This document shows, one piece after another, positions 50,101 to 58,349 of a stretch of DNA of 64,000 bases (the stretch's first letter is position 1; every line of letters begins with the position of its first letter). A program made the position numbers and the translations under genes. Origin of the DNA: Vreelandella titanicae BH1 (GTDB lineage Bacteria; Pseudomonadota; Gammaproteobacteria; Pseudomonadales; Halomonadaceae). Under the pieces are notes generated by a model that was not told the origin of the DNA, did not search any database, and saw nothing but the letters and a program-made list of their open reading frames with translations. The stretch is from NCBI RefSeq assembly GCF_000336575.1, contig NZ_AOPO01000012.1, forward strand, positions 62,001-126,000, in the 5' to 3' direction.

Positions 50101-51178
50101 TACATCGACGCGGGTGCATCCCGACGACTGGCGCCTCGACGTGCTCGAACCGCATCTGATCATGAATATTCGCGTGGTCGATCACGCGGGCGAAACCTTA
50201 GGGCAGGGGCGCGATCTGCGTGCTTTAGAGCAGCGCTTTGAAGCGGCAGCCAGCGCAGGCGCCCAGGCACTGGCTGAACAGGTTAGCCAAGAGCCCGCTG
50301 TGGCCGGGCTACCCAAGACGCCGCTGCCCGCTTCGCGCGTTACCACCCAGGCAGGTATTCGCGTAGAGGCGTATCCTGCCCTGGTCGCTGAAAGCAGGAT
50401 TGCGAAAACCAGCGGTCTTGATGCCAGCGAGTTCAAGGTGGCGTTGTTTGATCACCCTGCAAAAGCTGACGCTGCCCACCAGGAGGGCATCGCTCGGCTG
50501 GCAATTGCCAAGCTACCTGAACAGGTTAAAGCGATTAAACAACTGCCGGGTGTTGAGAAGTGCGCGCTACTGTTCGCCAAAGTGGGTAGTAAACAAGCTT
50601 TGATCGACGATCTGCTGCTTGCGGTGTTTACCCAGGTGATTGCTCAGCACCCCCTGCCGCGCTCGGAAGGCGAGTTTAGCCAGCGACTAAACGCTACTCA
50701 GGGTCAGCTTGTAGACGAAGCGAAAGCACTGCTGGTACGCGTAGAGGCCGCGCTAAAAGGGCATCTGGCGGTCAGTAAGGTGCTCAAAGGGAAGCTTAAT
50801 TTTGCTCTGGCGCTGGTGTATAGCGATGTTAGCGCGCAGATGCAGCGTCTGGTCTATCCAGGCTTTATTCGCGATGCGGGCGCTTGGCTGGACGGATACC
50901 CGCGCTACACCGAGGCGGCGCTCATTCGGCTTGAAAAAGCCGCCCGTGAGCGCGGTCGCGATCAAATGATGATGCAAGATGTCCAGGCATTAGAGGCCCG
51001 CTTTGATGCCCGCCGCGAAAGCGAGCGACGCGGAAGGGTGGAAGATCCTGAATTGGTCGCTTTTGGCTGGTGGCTGCAGGAGCTTAGAGTATCGCTATTT
51101 GCACAGCAGTTGGGGACTAACATGGTGGTGTCGGTAAAACGATTGGAAAAACGCTGGCAAGAGATCACTAGCGTTTAG
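47132..51178 (+). CDS. hrpA: ATP-dependent RNA helicase HrpA
   Basis: HrpA is a large DEAH-box helicase; in E. coli it acts on stalled ribosomes and fimbrial mRNA. The 1348 residues carry Walker A GETGSGKTTQLPK (about residue 115), DEAH in IIIDEAHERS, SAT in ITSATIDVERF, and motif VI QRKGRCGRIAEG, followed by winged-helix, ratchet, OB-fold and the long HrpA-specific C-terminal domain. The ATG at 47132 lacks a good ribosome site; another in-frame ATG lies 12 nt later. Confidence 0.95.
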   Translation: MPKRMEADSIVTTDTSPAPTDSQRLASLKQAAGDVMLRDAERLERRLAGLNRRLRDSKPISRGLDEVQRELGRAQQQLSQRESQKVAFNYPPELPVVERREDIVNAIRDHQVVVVAGETGSGKTTQLPKMCLELGRGRRGLIGHTQPRRLAARSVASRLAEELEVSLGEQVGYQVRFTDQSSPTTLVKLMTDGILLAETQHDPLLLRYDTIIIDEAHERSLNIDFLLGYLKRLLPKRPDLKVIITSATIDVERFAKHFGTAKTPAPVVEVTGRTYPVEVHYRPLVRDEDDEEDRTLQEGILHAVEEIEAVEREKGWLHGPRDVLVFLPGEREIRETADTLRRAELKGTEILPLYARLSNEEQNRVFAPHRGRRIVLATNVAETSLTVPGIRYVIDPGLVRISRYSYRSKIQRLPVEAVSQASANQRKGRCGRIAEGVCIRLYSEEDFLSRPGFTDPEIQRTNLASVILSMLGLKLGDIEAFPFVDPPDSRFVKDGFRLLFELGAVDDKQRLSPLGRKLARLPIDPRLARMVLAGAEFGSLRDVLIVVSALAIQDPRDRPTDKRQAADQAHQRWHDPDSDFVALLNLWHGIENAREALSGNQLRRWCREHYINYLRMREWHDTFRQLRQLLRDMDIDVPAPPPRNEDESEEQARQTRRKTSGKVHQALLSGLLSNLGTLVENREYLGARNRKFMIHPGSGLAKKSPKWIMAFEMVETSKLFARTVAKIDPQWIEPQAQHLVKRSYSEPHWEMKRAQVVAFEQVTLFGLPIVARRKVHYGPIAPQESRELFIRRALVEGEFHTKGAFFAHNRALIDEVEALEDRARRRDILVDEDTLYDFYDQRIPAEIVNGKGFEHWRKQAEQQEPQLLHFDIDSLKARDAEDVTQAQYPDHLILAGVAYPVSYHFDPEAEDDGVTLTVPAAMLPQVPVHALEWLVPGLLREKCIALLKSLPKSIRRQVVPIPDWVDAALETLVPDQRPLTEALGEFIRRRTSTRVHPDDWRLDVLEPHLIMNIRVVDHAGETLGQGRDLRALEQRFEAAASAGAQALAEQVSQEPAVAGLPKTPLPASRVTTQAGIRVEAYPALVAESRIAKTSGLDASEFKVALFDHPAKADAAHQEGIARLAIAKLPEQVKAIKQLPGVEKCALLFAKVGSKQALIDDLLLAVFTQVIAQHPLPRSEGEFSQRLNATQGQLVDEAKALLVRVEAALKGHLAVSKVLKGKLNFALALVYSDVSAQMQRLVYPGFIRDAGAWLDGYPRYTEAALIRLEKAARERGRDQMMMQDVQALEARFDARRESERRGRVEDPELVAFGWWLQELRVSLFAQQLGTNMVVSVKRLEKRWQEITSV

Positions 51179-51305
51179 CTAGGGGTTGAAAAAAGTTGCT
51201 GGAAAAACCGCTATTTTACGCACACAGTAACGTGATGGGTTCGCCGTAAGTCGCACGCTACATTGATGGCCGGTCACGTCGGCAAGCCGCTTAGAGGAGA
51301 TTGGC

Positions 51306-52427
51306 ATGACACATGTGGTGATTACCGGTACAGGTCTCTATACACCGGAACACGCCATTGATAATGCGGCCCTGGTGGCGGCATTTAATGCTTGGGTAGA
51401 CAGCGAGAATGAACAGCATGCCGGAGCCATTGCGCGCGGCGAGCGCGAACCGCTGGCACATTCAAGCAGCGAATTTATCGAAAAAGCCTCCGGTATTAAG
51501 AGCCGCTATGTGCTCGATGCAGCTGGGATCCTTGACCCACAGCGTATGCGGCCTAAACTTCCGCAGCGGGGCAATGACGAACCCTCTATTCAGTGCGAGA
51601 TGGCGACCGCTGCCGCGCGGCAGGCGCTGGCCGCTGCCAAGGTAGAAGCTGCTGACATCGAGCTGGTGATCGTGGCCTGCTCAAACCTGGAGCGTGCCTA
51701 CCCCGCTATGGCGGTCGAGGTGCAACAGGCCTTGGGCACAAGTGGTTACGGGTTCGATATGAATGTGGCCTGTAGTTCAGCGACGTTTGCTTTGGAAACG
51801 GCTGCCAACGCCATAGCCTCCGGCAGTGTGAAGCGTGCCCTGGTGGTCAATCCGGAAATTTGCTCGGCGCACCTCAACTTTCGAGACCGTGACAGCCACT
51901 TCATTTTCGGCGATGCTTGTACCGCTGTGGTACTAGAAAATAGCGCTATTGCGGTGGCCGATGAGCAGTTTGAAATTCTTGGCACGCGTCTGGTTACCCA
52001 GTTTTCCAACGCGATCCGTAATAATGCAGGGTTCCTTAACCGCGTAACGGACAGTGACCCACTCGCCTTGGATAAGCTGTTTGTGCAGGAAGGGCGTCGG
52101 GTGTTTAGAGAAGTTTGCCCGATGGTGGCTAAATTGATCACCGATCATTTGGCCTCCTTAGAGTTGGCCGGTGGCGATCTGAAGCGCATGTGGCTACACC
52201 AGGCTAACCGGCATATGAACGATTTGATTGCCCGCAAAGTATTGGGCTATGACCCGAGTGAAACACAGGCGCCGATTATTTTGGATCGTTACGCCAACAC
52301 CAGTTCAGCGGGTTCTATAATCGCCTTTCACCTCCATCGCGAGGCGCTTGTGGAGGGCGATATTGGCGTGATTTGCTCCTTTGGAGCAGGTTATAGCGCG
52401 GGCAGTGTGGTTATTCGTCGTTTGTAG
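51306..52427 (+). CDS. FabH-like beta-ketoacyl-ACP synthase III (PA3286 type)
   Basis: This 373-residue thiolase-fold enzyme has the condensing triad: Cys in NVACSSATFALE (about residue 158), His in LHQANRHMN (about residue 297) and Asn in RYANTSSAGS. It is longer than housekeeping FabH and carries an extra N-terminal loop (AFNAWVDSENEQHAGAIARGE), resembling P. aeruginosa PA3286, which feeds octanoyl-CoA from beta-oxidation back into fatty acid synthesis. That substrate is inferred from resemblance. The start has agaggag upstream. The next gene, mlaA, is 42 nt away. Confidence 0.82.
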   Translation: MTHVVITGTGLYTPEHAIDNAALVAAFNAWVDSENEQHAGAIARGEREPLAHSSSEFIEKASGIKSRYVLDAAGILDPQRMRPKLPQRGNDEPSIQCEMATAAARQALAAAKVEAADIELVIVACSNLERAYPAMAVEVQQALGTSGYGFDMNVACSSATFALETAANAIASGSVKRALVVNPEICSAHLNFRDRDSHFIFGDACTAVVLENSAIAVADEQFEILGTRLVTQFSNAIRNNAGFLNRVTDSDPLALDKLFVQEGRRVFREVCPMVAKLITDHLASLELAGGDLKRMWLHQANRHMNDLIARKVLGYDPSETQAPIILDRYANTSSAGSIIAFHLHREALVEGDIGVICSFGAGYSAGSVVIRRL

Positions 52428-52469
52428 ATGTCTGTATAAGGTGCAAGGGAATTGAAAAAGGAAAATGTC

Positions 52470-53294
52470 ATGTGGCAGTGGTTTAATAACGCGCAGCCTG
52501 CGCTTTCGCTGCGTAGCAAAGGGTTGCCACTACTACTGGTGACGTTACTCGCAACCGGAGGCTGTGCCAGTACGCAAATGGCGGAAAATACTGCTCCCGA
52601 AGACCCTTGGGAAGGCTTTAACCGCAAAGTGTTTGCGTTTAACGATGTGTTGGATCGCTACGCGCTCAAGCCGGTGGCAACAGGCTATCGTGCTATTACC
52701 CCCGACCCGGTAGAAACGGGCGTAGGTAATTTTTTCTCCAACTTAGGTGAAGTGCGTACTGCGCTTAACAGCGTGCTGCAGGGCAAACCGTCAAACGCGG
52801 GCCTCGCCACGTCACGTTTTTTAATTAACTCCACGGTAGGCATTGGCGGACTGTTAGATTATGCCACCCTAATGGAAATTACTGCGGATGAAGAAGATTT
52901 TGGCCAAACGTTAGCGGTGTGGGGGTGGGAAGATTCGCGTTATCTGGTGCTGCCTTTCTTTGGCCCCAGCACGCTGCGGGATACCACCGGTATGCCCGCG
53001 AACATGGCAACGAACCCCGTTAATTATGCAGAAGACGATATTGTTCGAGTAGGCCTTACCGCACTCAAAGCGATCGATATTCGAGCGGGTTTGCTTGACC
53101 AGGAAGAATTAATTCGTGGTGATCGCTACCGTTTTATTCGTGACGCTTACTTGCAGAACCGCCAATTTGAGGTGAGCGATGGAGAATTGGGTGATGACCC
53201 CTTTGCCAGCGAAACCTTCGACTTTGATGACAGCGATTTTGATGACAGCGGTCAGGATGATAGTGACTTTGGTGACAACGAAGTCACCGATTGA
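52470..53294 (+). CDS. mlaA: Phospholipid-binding lipoprotein MlaA (VacJ)
   Basis: MlaA sits in the outer membrane and passes misplaced phospholipids to MlaC. The 274-residue protein has a signal sequence ending LLATGGC, an acceptable but not ideal lipobox, then EDPWEGFNRKVFAFNDVLD, the family signature, and FGQTLAVWGWEDSRYLVLPFFGPSTLRD. The last 30 or so residues form an Asp-rich repeat (FDDSDFDDSGQDDSDFGD), not needed by known MlaA. The ATG follows aaagga. The next gene begins 8 nt after the stop, an order also known around vacJ in Pseudomonas. Confidence 0.92.
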   Translation: MWQWFNNAQPALSLRSKGLPLLLVTLLATGGCASTQMAENTAPEDPWEGFNRKVFAFNDVLDRYALKPVATGYRAITPDPVETGVGNFFSNLGEVRTALNSVLQGKPSNAGLATSRFLINSTVGIGGLLDYATLMEITADEEDFGQTLAVWGWEDSRYLVLPFFGPSTLRDTTGMPANMATNPVNYAEDDIVRVGLTALKAIDIRAGLLDQEELIRGDRYRFIRDAYLQNRQFEVSDGELGDDPFASETFDFDDSDFDDSGQDDSDFGDNEVTD

Positions 53295-53302
53295 GGCTTA
53301 TG

Positions 53303-54496
53303 ATGGATCATTCTAAGCAGTTGATCGCGGTGATCGACGAACCTGGTCGTGAACGTGATGCGCTGGCTGAAGCGATTACCTGCGATGGCATGTGGGTGTT
53401 TGCCGCTGAGGATATCGCGCATTTGCCTGCTGACACGGCGCTCATTGTTGCCCATGCTCGGGCAGTTCCGCGGCAGCAATGGACACACCTAACGCGACGC
53501 CTACCGACACTGGTAGTCAGTGACTCGCGTCAGGACGCCGACTTGATCAAAGCGATTGATGTGGGGCTGGTGGACTATATTGTCCATCCGCTGCGACACG
53601 CCGAGCTGTTGCGACGAATGATCCGTAAGGCCATTAAGCTCAACGATTTGGCGCTGGAGCGCGAGCGTGACCATGCGCGGCTGGCGGAGTTAAACGAGAG
53701 CCTAGAGACCCATCTCGCGCTGCTGCGGATGGATCAGCAGAGTGGAGGGCATATCCAGCGGCGTTTGTTACCGCTGCGGCCCAAGGTGATTAACGGGGTG
53801 TATTACGACTACGTATTTGCTCCTTCGCTCTATTTGTCTGGTGATTTTCTCGATTACCAACGCTATAACGAGCGCTACAGTGCCTTCTATTTCGCCGATG
53901 TATCGGGGCATGGTGCCTCGTCGGCATTTGTTACCGTGCTGCTCAAATATTTATGCAACCGCTGGCTGAGTGAGTGGGATGGCCAGCATCCGGAAAATCT
54001 GCCGCCTGATTGGTTAAAGGCGATGAACCGCGAGCTGCAGGGCACCGATATTGGTAAACATGCCACCTTATTTGTCGGTGTTATTGACCACGAGGCGCAT
54101 ACTCTTCACTATTCGCTCGGCGCGCAGCTTCCCATGCCCCTGTTGGCAGCAGAAGGAGAGCTACGCCGTTTAGAAGGCGAGGGAATGCCGGTAGGCCTTT
54201 TCCCCGATGTGGAGTATCCTTCGCTGAGTTGTGCATTGCCGAATAAATTTCGTCTATGGCTCTGCTCAGATGGAGTATTGGAATGCTTGCCGGGTAAAAC
54301 GCTCGACACGCGGCTCAAGGAGCTTGAGCAATTAGTAAGCGAGAGTGTAACGCTTGAGCAGTTGCGCGACCGGCTAGCAGAAACGAATGCACTCCTTGCC
54401 GAAGGGGATGCAGAGTTTGATGCCAACCAAGAGCGCGATGCTTTACCCGATGATCTAACAATCATGATGGTGAGCGGATTTGGTCATGCTGATTGA
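53303..54496 (+). CDS. Pseudo-receiver/PP2C (SpoIIE-type) phosphatase
   Basis: The 397-residue protein has an N-terminal receiver-like domain, a helical coiled-coil linker (about residues 110-150) and a C-terminal SpoIIE/PP2C phosphatase. The phosphatase metal residues are intact: SGDFLDY, FADVSGHGASSAFVT, LCSDGVLE and DDLTIMMV. The receiver is degenerate: where the phospho-acceptor Asp should end strand 3 there is LIVAHARA, and the usual KP is HP (VHPLRH). It likely dephosphorylates the STAS protein encoded next. Two adjacent ATG codons are possible starts. A similar RR-STAS pair lies near vacJ in Pseudomonas. Confidence 0.85.
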   Translation: MDHSKQLIAVIDEPGRERDALAEAITCDGMWVFAAEDIAHLPADTALIVAHARAVPRQQWTHLTRRLPTLVVSDSRQDADLIKAIDVGLVDYIVHPLRHAELLRRMIRKAIKLNDLALERERDHARLAELNESLETHLALLRMDQQSGGHIQRRLLPLRPKVINGVYYDYVFAPSLYLSGDFLDYQRYNERYSAFYFADVSGHGASSAFVTVLLKYLCNRWLSEWDGQHPENLPPDWLKAMNRELQGTDIGKHATLFVGVIDHEAHTLHYSLGAQLPMPLLAAEGELRRLEGEGMPVGLFPDVEYPSLSCALPNKFRLWLCSDGVLECLPGKTLDTRLKELEQLVSESVTLEQLRDRLAETNALLAEGDAEFDANQERDALPDDLTIMMVSGFGHAD

Positions 54497-55004
54497 AGAG
54501 GGCCGCATTAAAGCGGCGTTCGATTCTGGTGTTTTTATTCTAAAACTGTGTGGTGATGTGCGTTTGACGCTCTGCGCCACGCTGGATACTCAAGCCCAGC
54601 GTCTTGCCGAGACGCCGGGGTTGCGTGCCGTATTGATTGACCTGCGTGAAGCCACCAATGTCGATTCGACGGCGCTTGGTTTTTTGGCCAAGGTCGCGAT
54701 GGCGGTGAAAGGGCGCCTGGAGCAGCCGCCGACGATTATTGTCGATAATCCTGATGTACGGCAGATGTTGGACGTGATGGGCTTTGCGCGTTTCTTCACG
54801 CTGATGGAAGCGCCGCTACAACAGACGAGTACGCTCAACAATGAGCTTGAAGAGCTGCCCCAAGAGCCGGCAGACGAAGAGGGACTGCGCGATCGTATCC
54901 TGGAAGCCCACCGTATTTTAATGCATATGAACGAGCATAACCGTGAGCAGTTTCAGCCACTGGTTGACATGCTTGAGTCGCAAGACGCCACTACGCATCA
55001 CTAA
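54486..55004 (+). CDS. STAS-domain anti-sigma factor antagonist
   Basis: The 172-residue protein has an N-terminal STAS domain with the phospho-site region LREATNVDSTALGFL, in which the Ser after Asp is the expected phospho-acceptor, and a C-terminal helical extension (LRDRILEAHRILMHMNEHNREQF). It overlaps the phosphatase gene by 11 nt, so the two are probably made in fixed ratio. It would switch partners between a kinase/anti-sigma factor and other targets. No anti-sigma kinase gene is in the window. Confidence 0.85.
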   Translation: MLIEEGRIKAAFDSGVFILKLCGDVRLTLCATLDTQAQRLAETPGLRAVLIDLREATNVDSTALGFLAKVAMAVKGRLEQPPTIIVDNPDVRQMLDVMGFARFFTLMEAPLQQTSTLNNELEELPQEPADEEGLRDRILEAHRILMHMNEHNREQFQPLVDMLESQDATTHH

Positions 55005-55144
55005 GCTCCCCTCTCCTTGATAAGCCCCTGGCCTCTCCCAAGGGCTATCTACCGATAGTCTCCAATCCCGACAAAGGCCTTAAAATCAGCTATGATTAGC
55101 GGCCTATCTATTCCAGTGCGTACATTATCGCCTTAAGGAGACCC

Positions 55145-56332
55145 ATGGATCTTAATCCTCGCCGGGTAGCACTGTTGGTTGCCGCCAATACGGCGCTGGC
55201 ACCCTTTGCTATCGACGCTTATTTGCCTGCCATGGGTATCATTGCTGAAAGCATTGGCGCCAGTATTCACCGTACTGAACTCTCCATCAGCGTATTCTTG
55301 TTCGGCTTTGCATTGGGCCAGCTATGCTTTGGGCCGCTTTCGGATCGGATGGGTAGAAAGCCTGTGCTGTTGGGCGGATTGGTGGTGTTTATGCTGGCAA
55401 GTCTTGCTATTACGATGGCGAACAGTTTGCCCACGCTGCTGGCTTGGCGGTTTATTCAAGCGCTGGGAGGCGGGGCCTGCGTGGTCAACTCGGCGGCGAT
55501 TGTGCGCGACTGCTTTAGCGGGCGTGAGGCCGCCAAAGTGATGTCCACCATGGCAATGATTATGATGCTGGCGCCGCTGGTGGCGCCTGCAGTGGGCAGT
55601 TTGCTACTGCACGTGGCCGGCTGGTGGCTGATTTTTGTGTTCTTAGCCGTTTACGCAGGCTTTTTGCTCTGGCTGCTAGGAACGCGGTTACCTGAAACCC
55701 GCGATATGTCGCTGCCGGCAGCTTCACCACGGCAGGTAATACGCAACTACGCCAGCGTGCTTAAGCATCGTGAAGGCATGGGCTATATCTGTGCGGTAGC
55801 GGCTTCCTTTGCGGGCCTGTTTGCCTTTGTGACCGCTTCGCCGTTTCTTTATCTCGACTATTTTGGCCTCTCGCCCGGCACTTATCCGCTAGTGTTTGGG
55901 GTCAACGTGGTCGTTATTGCGCTCTCTAATCGGGTCAATATTCATCTGCTCCGCAAGCGCACTCCTCAGCAGAATTTGCGTTTAGGGTTGCTTATACAAC
56001 TGGTGGCCGCGCTTGGGTTGGTAGCGGTGACCGCCCTGGACATCGCGTCGCTAGTGATCGTGGTGCCGTTGATTATGCTGTTTACCGGTATGATCGGGCT
56101 GATTACACCCAACGCGATCTCGTCGTTACTGGATCATTTTGGCCATATCAGCGCCACGGCAACGGCGCTACTGGGCGGGATCCAGTTTACCTGCGGCGCC
56201 CTCGCGGGAGTGATGGTAGGGCTGTTCGAGGTAGAGCATCTTTGGCCCATGGTACTCACCATGCTGGGCGCTGCGTTGCTAGGCAATATCGGTGTGCGCA
56301 AACTGACTAAAGCACCTGCTGCGGATGAATAG
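55145..56332 (+). CDS. Bcr/CflA family multidrug efflux MFS transporter
   Basis: The 395-residue protein has 12 hydrophobic segments and the DHA1 motif A, GPLSDRMGRKPVLLGG (about residue 60), and motif C-like GGGACVVNSAAIVRDCF. The Bcr/CflA type exports bicyclomycin, chloramphenicol-like and sulfonamide compounds or cysteine in different hosts; the substrate here is unknown. The ATG follows aaggaga. A tauE-like gene follows after a spacer made of 13-nt repeats. Confidence 0.85.
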   Translation: MDLNPRRVALLVAANTALAPFAIDAYLPAMGIIAESIGASIHRTELSISVFLFGFALGQLCFGPLSDRMGRKPVLLGGLVVFMLASLAITMANSLPTLLAWRFIQALGGGACVVNSAAIVRDCFSGREAAKVMSTMAMIMMLAPLVAPAVGSLLLHVAGWWLIFVFLAVYAGFLLWLLGTRLPETRDMSLPAASPRQVIRNYASVLKHREGMGYICAVAASFAGLFAFVTASPFLYLDYFGLSPGTYPLVFGVNVVVIALSNRVNIHLLRKRTPQQNLRLGLLIQLVAALGLVAVTALDIASLVIVVPLIMLFTGMIGLITPNAISSLLDHFGHISATATALLGGIQFTCGALAGVMVGLFEVEHLWPMVLTMLGAALLGNIGVRKLTKAPAADE

Positions 56333-56339
56333 TTTTCAA

Positions 56340-56391
56340 ATGGATAGAGCATATGGATAGTTTGAATGGGTAAGTTGAATGGATAGCATGC
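56340..56391 (+). repeat. Four-copy 13-nt tandem repeat spanning the tauE-like start codon
   Basis: Units start at 56340, 56353, 56366 and 56379, an exact 13-nt period: ATGGATAGAGCAT, ATGGATAGTTTGA, ATGGGTAAGTTGA, ATGGATAGCATGC. The fourth begins with the assigned start codon. Because 13 is not a multiple of three, each unit offers an ATG in a different frame. Confidence 0.8.
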
Positions 56392-57110
56392 TGGCTTGGG
56401 TCAATATGCCGATGAGCACTTGGTTAGCTTGCTCCGCCGTACTGTTAATGGGTGCTTTTGTGCAGCGCGCTACCGGCTTTGGTTTGGCCATTATTGGCGC
56501 ACCGCTACTGTTGATGCTAGAGCCTCGTCTGGTGCCGGTCACTCTGGTACTGTTCGGATTTACCGTCTCCCTGATGATGGTGCGTCATTACTGGCACGAG
56601 GTGCGCCTGGATTCCATTGGCATGGCGCTAGTGGGGCGCCTTCCCGGCAATGCGCTGGGTATTTGGCTGCTACTCGCCGCCCCCATGTTTGTGTTAGAAA
56701 AGCTGATTGCGGTCATCGTCCTGTTTGCGGTACTCGTCACCTTGTGCCGCTTTCAGTTGCCGGTAAACCGAATAACGCTGTTTGGCGCTGGGGTGCTCTC
56801 TGGCATTTTTGGCACCGTTGCGGCTATTGGTGGCCCACCCATCGTGCTGCTGATGCACGGCTTACCCACTGATCGTGTGCGCGGCAATCTAGCCGCCTTT
56901 TTCATTTTGACCTCTCTATTGACCTTAATCACCCTTGCCTTGGCTGACCAGATTCAGCTTTGGCATTTCCAGGTCGCGCTTACCTTCCTACCTGCAGTAT
57001 TAATAGGTAACGCCTTGGCAGATACCGTAGCCCACCGTTTAGACCGACGCATGCTGCAAGGTGCCTCGCTGGCGTTATGCACCCTCGCGGCGCTAGGACT
57101 TTTGTGGTGA
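56379..57110 (+). CDS. TauE/SafE family sulfite/organo-anion exporter
   Basis: The 243-residue membrane protein has about eight hydrophobic segments and the family's paired glycine motifs: MGAFVQRATGFGLAIIGAPLLLML in the first half and GVLSGIFGTVAAIGGPPIVLLMH in the second. Relatives export sulfite, sulfoacetate or related anions; the substrate is not visible. The start codon is the last ATG of a tandem repeat, and no good ribosome site precedes it (aagttga). It lies just upstream of pst on the same strand, separated by the Pho-box region. Confidence 0.8.
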   Translation: MDSMLAWVNMPMSTWLACSAVLLMGAFVQRATGFGLAIIGAPLLLMLEPRLVPVTLVLFGFTVSLMMVRHYWHEVRLDSIGMALVGRLPGNALGIWLLLAAPMFVLEKLIAVIVLFAVLVTLCRFQLPVNRITLFGAGVLSGIFGTVAAIGGPPIVLLMHGLPTDRVRGNLAAFFILTSLLTLITLALADQIQLWHFQVALTFLPAVLIGNALADTVAHRLDRRMLQGASLALCTLAALGLLW

Positions 57111-57161
57111 TGTAAGGTCGGGTTGCCTCTATGTAACGAAAAATTTTCTACGTTTTGCTCG

Positions 57162-57179
57162 CTGTCATGAAGTTGTCAT
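57162..57179 (+). promoter_or_regulatory. Pho box (PhoB binding site) before pstS
   Basis: CTGTCATGAAGTTGTCAT matches the E. coli Pho-box consensus, two direct repeats of CTGTCAT separated by 4 bp, at 15 of 18 positions in my comparison. It lies 61 nt ahead of the pstS start, with a possible -10 near 57195. It marks the operon as phosphate-starvation inducible. Confidence 0.85.
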
Positions 57180-57240
57180 GGAACCAGTGCAAGGTATGCC
57201 TTGCGAAGGCCAGATCCCTACATGAACAGGAGTATTTCGC

Positions 57241-58254
57241 ATGAACCGTATTCTAAAAACCACCGTTATCGCGGCTGCTGTAATGAGCGTTGCCGGTGTT
57301 GCTCAAGCCCGTGATCAAATCCGAATCGTTGGTTCCAGTACCGTTTACCCGTTTGCCAGCTACGTAACGGAAGAGTTCGGTGCGACTACTGGTAACCCGA
57401 CGCCTGTTATTGAATCGACTGGTTCGGGCGGCGGTTTGCGTCTGTTCTGTAATGGTGTTGGTGAAGGCACACCCGACATTACTAACGCTTCTCGTCGCAT
57501 GAAAGTGTCTGAGTTTGAGCGTTGTGAAGAGAACGGCGTTACCGATATCACCGAGGCTAAAATCGGTTCTGACGGCATCGTATTGGGTCAATCAAGCGAA
57601 AACGATGACATTGCTTTAACCCGCGAACAGATCTTCATGGCGGTAGCTGCCATGGTGCCGGTTGATGGCGAGTTAGTTGAAAACCCCTACACCAACTGGA
57701 GCGAGATCGATTCTTCGCTGCCAGACCGTGAAATCTCCATTTATGGGCCGCCGACAACTTCGGGTACCCGCGATGCTTTTGAAGAGCTGGTAATGGAATC
57801 TGCGTCTGAGGGTATGGATGTTTACGGCGATGAAGGCTACACCGATATTCGTTCTGACGGTGTTTACATCGATGCCGGTGAAAACGACAACCTAATCGTT
57901 CAGCGTCTTTCAGAAGACACCGGTGCCTTTGGTATCTTCGGCTACTCTTTCCTTGAAGAGAATACTGACACGATCAGCGCCGCCAGTATTGATGGCGTCG
58001 ATCCTGAAGCTGAGGCGATCAGCTCCGGTGACTATCCTATCGCGCGTTCACTGTGGTTCTACGTGAAGAACCAGCACGCTGAAGACGTCCCGCCGATGTA
58101 CGATTACGTCGATATGTTTATGAGCGAAATGATGATTGGCGATGACGGCTACTTGCGTGATATCGGCTTGATCGTTCTGCCAGAAGAAGAGCGCGAAGAG
58201 TGGCGCCAGGCTGTTGCAGATCGCACTTCAATGACAGCAGACGTTCTTAAGTAA
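57241..58254 (+). CDS. pstS: Phosphate ABC transporter substrate-binding protein
   Basis: PstS binds inorganic phosphate in the periplasm and passes it to PstCA. The 337-residue precursor has a signal peptide (TTVIAAAVMSVAGVAQA, cleavage near residue 23). The phosphate-binding loops are GSSTVYPFAS, ESTGSGGG and TSGTRDAF, which hold the anion by backbone amides and a buried Asp. The mature chain is very acidic (for example DVYGDEGYTD, LPEEEREEW), as expected for an exposed protein of a halophile. The start has aacaggag upstream. A hairpin after the stop suggests mRNA stabilisation. Confidence 0.95.
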   Translation: MNRILKTTVIAAAVMSVAGVAQARDQIRIVGSSTVYPFASYVTEEFGATTGNPTPVIESTGSGGGLRLFCNGVGEGTPDITNASRRMKVSEFERCEENGVTDITEAKIGSDGIVLGQSSENDDIALTREQIFMAVAAMVPVDGELVENPYTNWSEIDSSLPDREISIYGPPTTSGTRDAFEELVMESASEGMDVYGDEGYTDIRSDGVYIDAGENDNLIVQRLSEDTGAFGIFGYSFLEENTDTISAASIDGVDPEAEAISSGDYPIARSLWFYVKNQHAEDVPPMYDYVDMFMSEMMIGDDGYLRDIGLIVLPEEEREEWRQAVADRTSMTADVLK

Positions 58255-58277
58255 GTTGGTAGGTCAGATTAAAAGTG

Positions 58278-58299
58278 GTCGGCAGCGCAAGCTGCCGAC
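58278..58299 (+). terminator. Hairpin between pstS and pstC
   Basis: gtcggcag (58278-58285) pairs perfectly with ctgccgac (58292-58299) over a 6-nt loop, with no U-run. Such hairpins after binding-protein genes usually protect the upstream mRNA and favour higher binding-protein levels. Confidence 0.6.
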
Positions 58300-58349
58300 C
58301 CGTTATTGTTGATAGGTTTCTTAACCGGTGACCACGTGAGAGAGATGCG

